Assembly (NCBI GenBank): GCA_937897365.1
Contig: CALCOP010000099.1
Location: 1 to 15,183 of the forward strand
DNA: 15,183 nucleotides
Direction: 5' to 3'
From: an uncultured euryarchaeote
GTDB taxonomy: Archaea > Thermoplasmatota > Poseidoniia > Poseidoniales > Poseidoniaceae
Under the pieces are notes generated by a model. That model searched no databases and was not told the origin of the DNA. It saw only the letters and a program-made list of their open reading frames with translations. This document shows positions 15,080 to 15,183 of this stretch, one piece after another. The number at the start of each line of letters is the position of its first letter. Position 1 is the stretch's first letter. Made by a program: the position numbers and the translations under genes.

Positions 15080-15183
15080 TCAATTTCTTCGATAAGCGAG
15101 CAGTAAAAACGCAGTGTGTCCAAAAGGACCATTGACAGGTCGAACCCCTCCCTTCGATGCCTTGCCCCACTGGCGTTCAATCA
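15080..15183 (-). CDS. C-terminal fragment of an unidentified protein, cut by window edge
   Basis: On the minus strand a frame runs in from the right edge for 33 codons and stops with TGA at 15082-15080. It contains IERQWGKASKGG, then VRPVNGPFGHTAFLLLAYRRN. The alternation of basic, glycine-rich and hydrophobic stretches looks like a real C-terminus. It would leave one base between its stop and that of the convergent surface-protein gene, as at the DNase/SDR junction. I do not recognise the family. Another minus-strand frame is open here too, so the call is tentative. Confidence 0.45.
   Translation of the reverse strand, partial: IERQWGKASKGGVRPVNGPFGHTAFLLLAYRRN

Noticed and set aside
14775..15180. 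Minus-strand open frames over the end of the surface-protein gene
   Set aside because: They are antisense to the zinc ribbon and acidic linker, low in complexity (Ser and Arg runs), and have no start signal. Only the short frame ending at 15080 looks protein-like.

Overview
The window looks like a piece of chromosome from an uncultivated marine archaeon, most plausibly a Marine Group II / Poseidoniales-type euryarchaeon. This assignment is inference. It rests on an archaeal/eukaryotic-type aspartyl-tRNA synthetase, a very large secreted and membrane-anchored surface protein built from Ig-like repeats with many N-glycosylation sequons and a cytoplasmic zinc ribbon, TATA-like boxes 26-27 nt upstream of SD-less start codons, and several bacterial-looking enzymes (MetK, glutathione peroxidase) among archaeal genes. 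There are no rRNA or tRNA genes, insertion sequences or CRISPR arrays. Genes are packed tightly.

Layout. Positions 1-4826 are a minus-strand operon that reads, in transcription order: TPR protein, luciferase-like flavin-dependent oxidoreductase, asparaginase-II family protein, ALDH8A1/aminomuconate-semialdehyde-type dehydrogenase, and the first 21 codons of another gene cut by the window edge. Two junctions are 3-4 bp overlaps with the same ribosome-binding site (GAGGTG plus 5 nt). At 4916-5896, on the plus strand, is a membrane-anchored or secreted homologue of animal DNase I with the whole catalytic set and a cysteine pair. It ends directly against a minus-strand two-gene unit (5897-7529): an alpha/beta hydrolase of kynurenine-formamidase type followed by an SDR that lacks the usual Tyr/Lys pair. 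Next come a glutathione peroxidase (+), AspRS (-), a bacterial-type S-adenosylmethionine synthetase (+) and, from 10951 to 15078, a 1375-residue surface protein. The last 104 bases hold the 3' end of a minus-strand frame.

How the genes fit together. The dehydrogenase and the formamidase-like hydrolase hint at kynurenine / 2-aminomuconate (tryptophan) or related aromatic catabolism. They lie in separate transcription units and no dioxygenase is visible, so the pathway is only suggested. The DNase and the surface protein point to an outward-facing role: scavenging of extracellular DNA and interaction with surface polymers. AspRS, MetK and GPX are housekeeping or stress genes.

The most unusual item is the surface protein. 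A GDSL/SGNH-type hydrolase domain, preceded by 13 tandem Gly-Asn-Asn-Thr-like sequon units, appears to be inserted into the middle of an Ig-like domain. The same polypeptide then crosses the membrane and ends in an acidic linker and a four-cysteine zinc ribbon predicted to be inside the cell.
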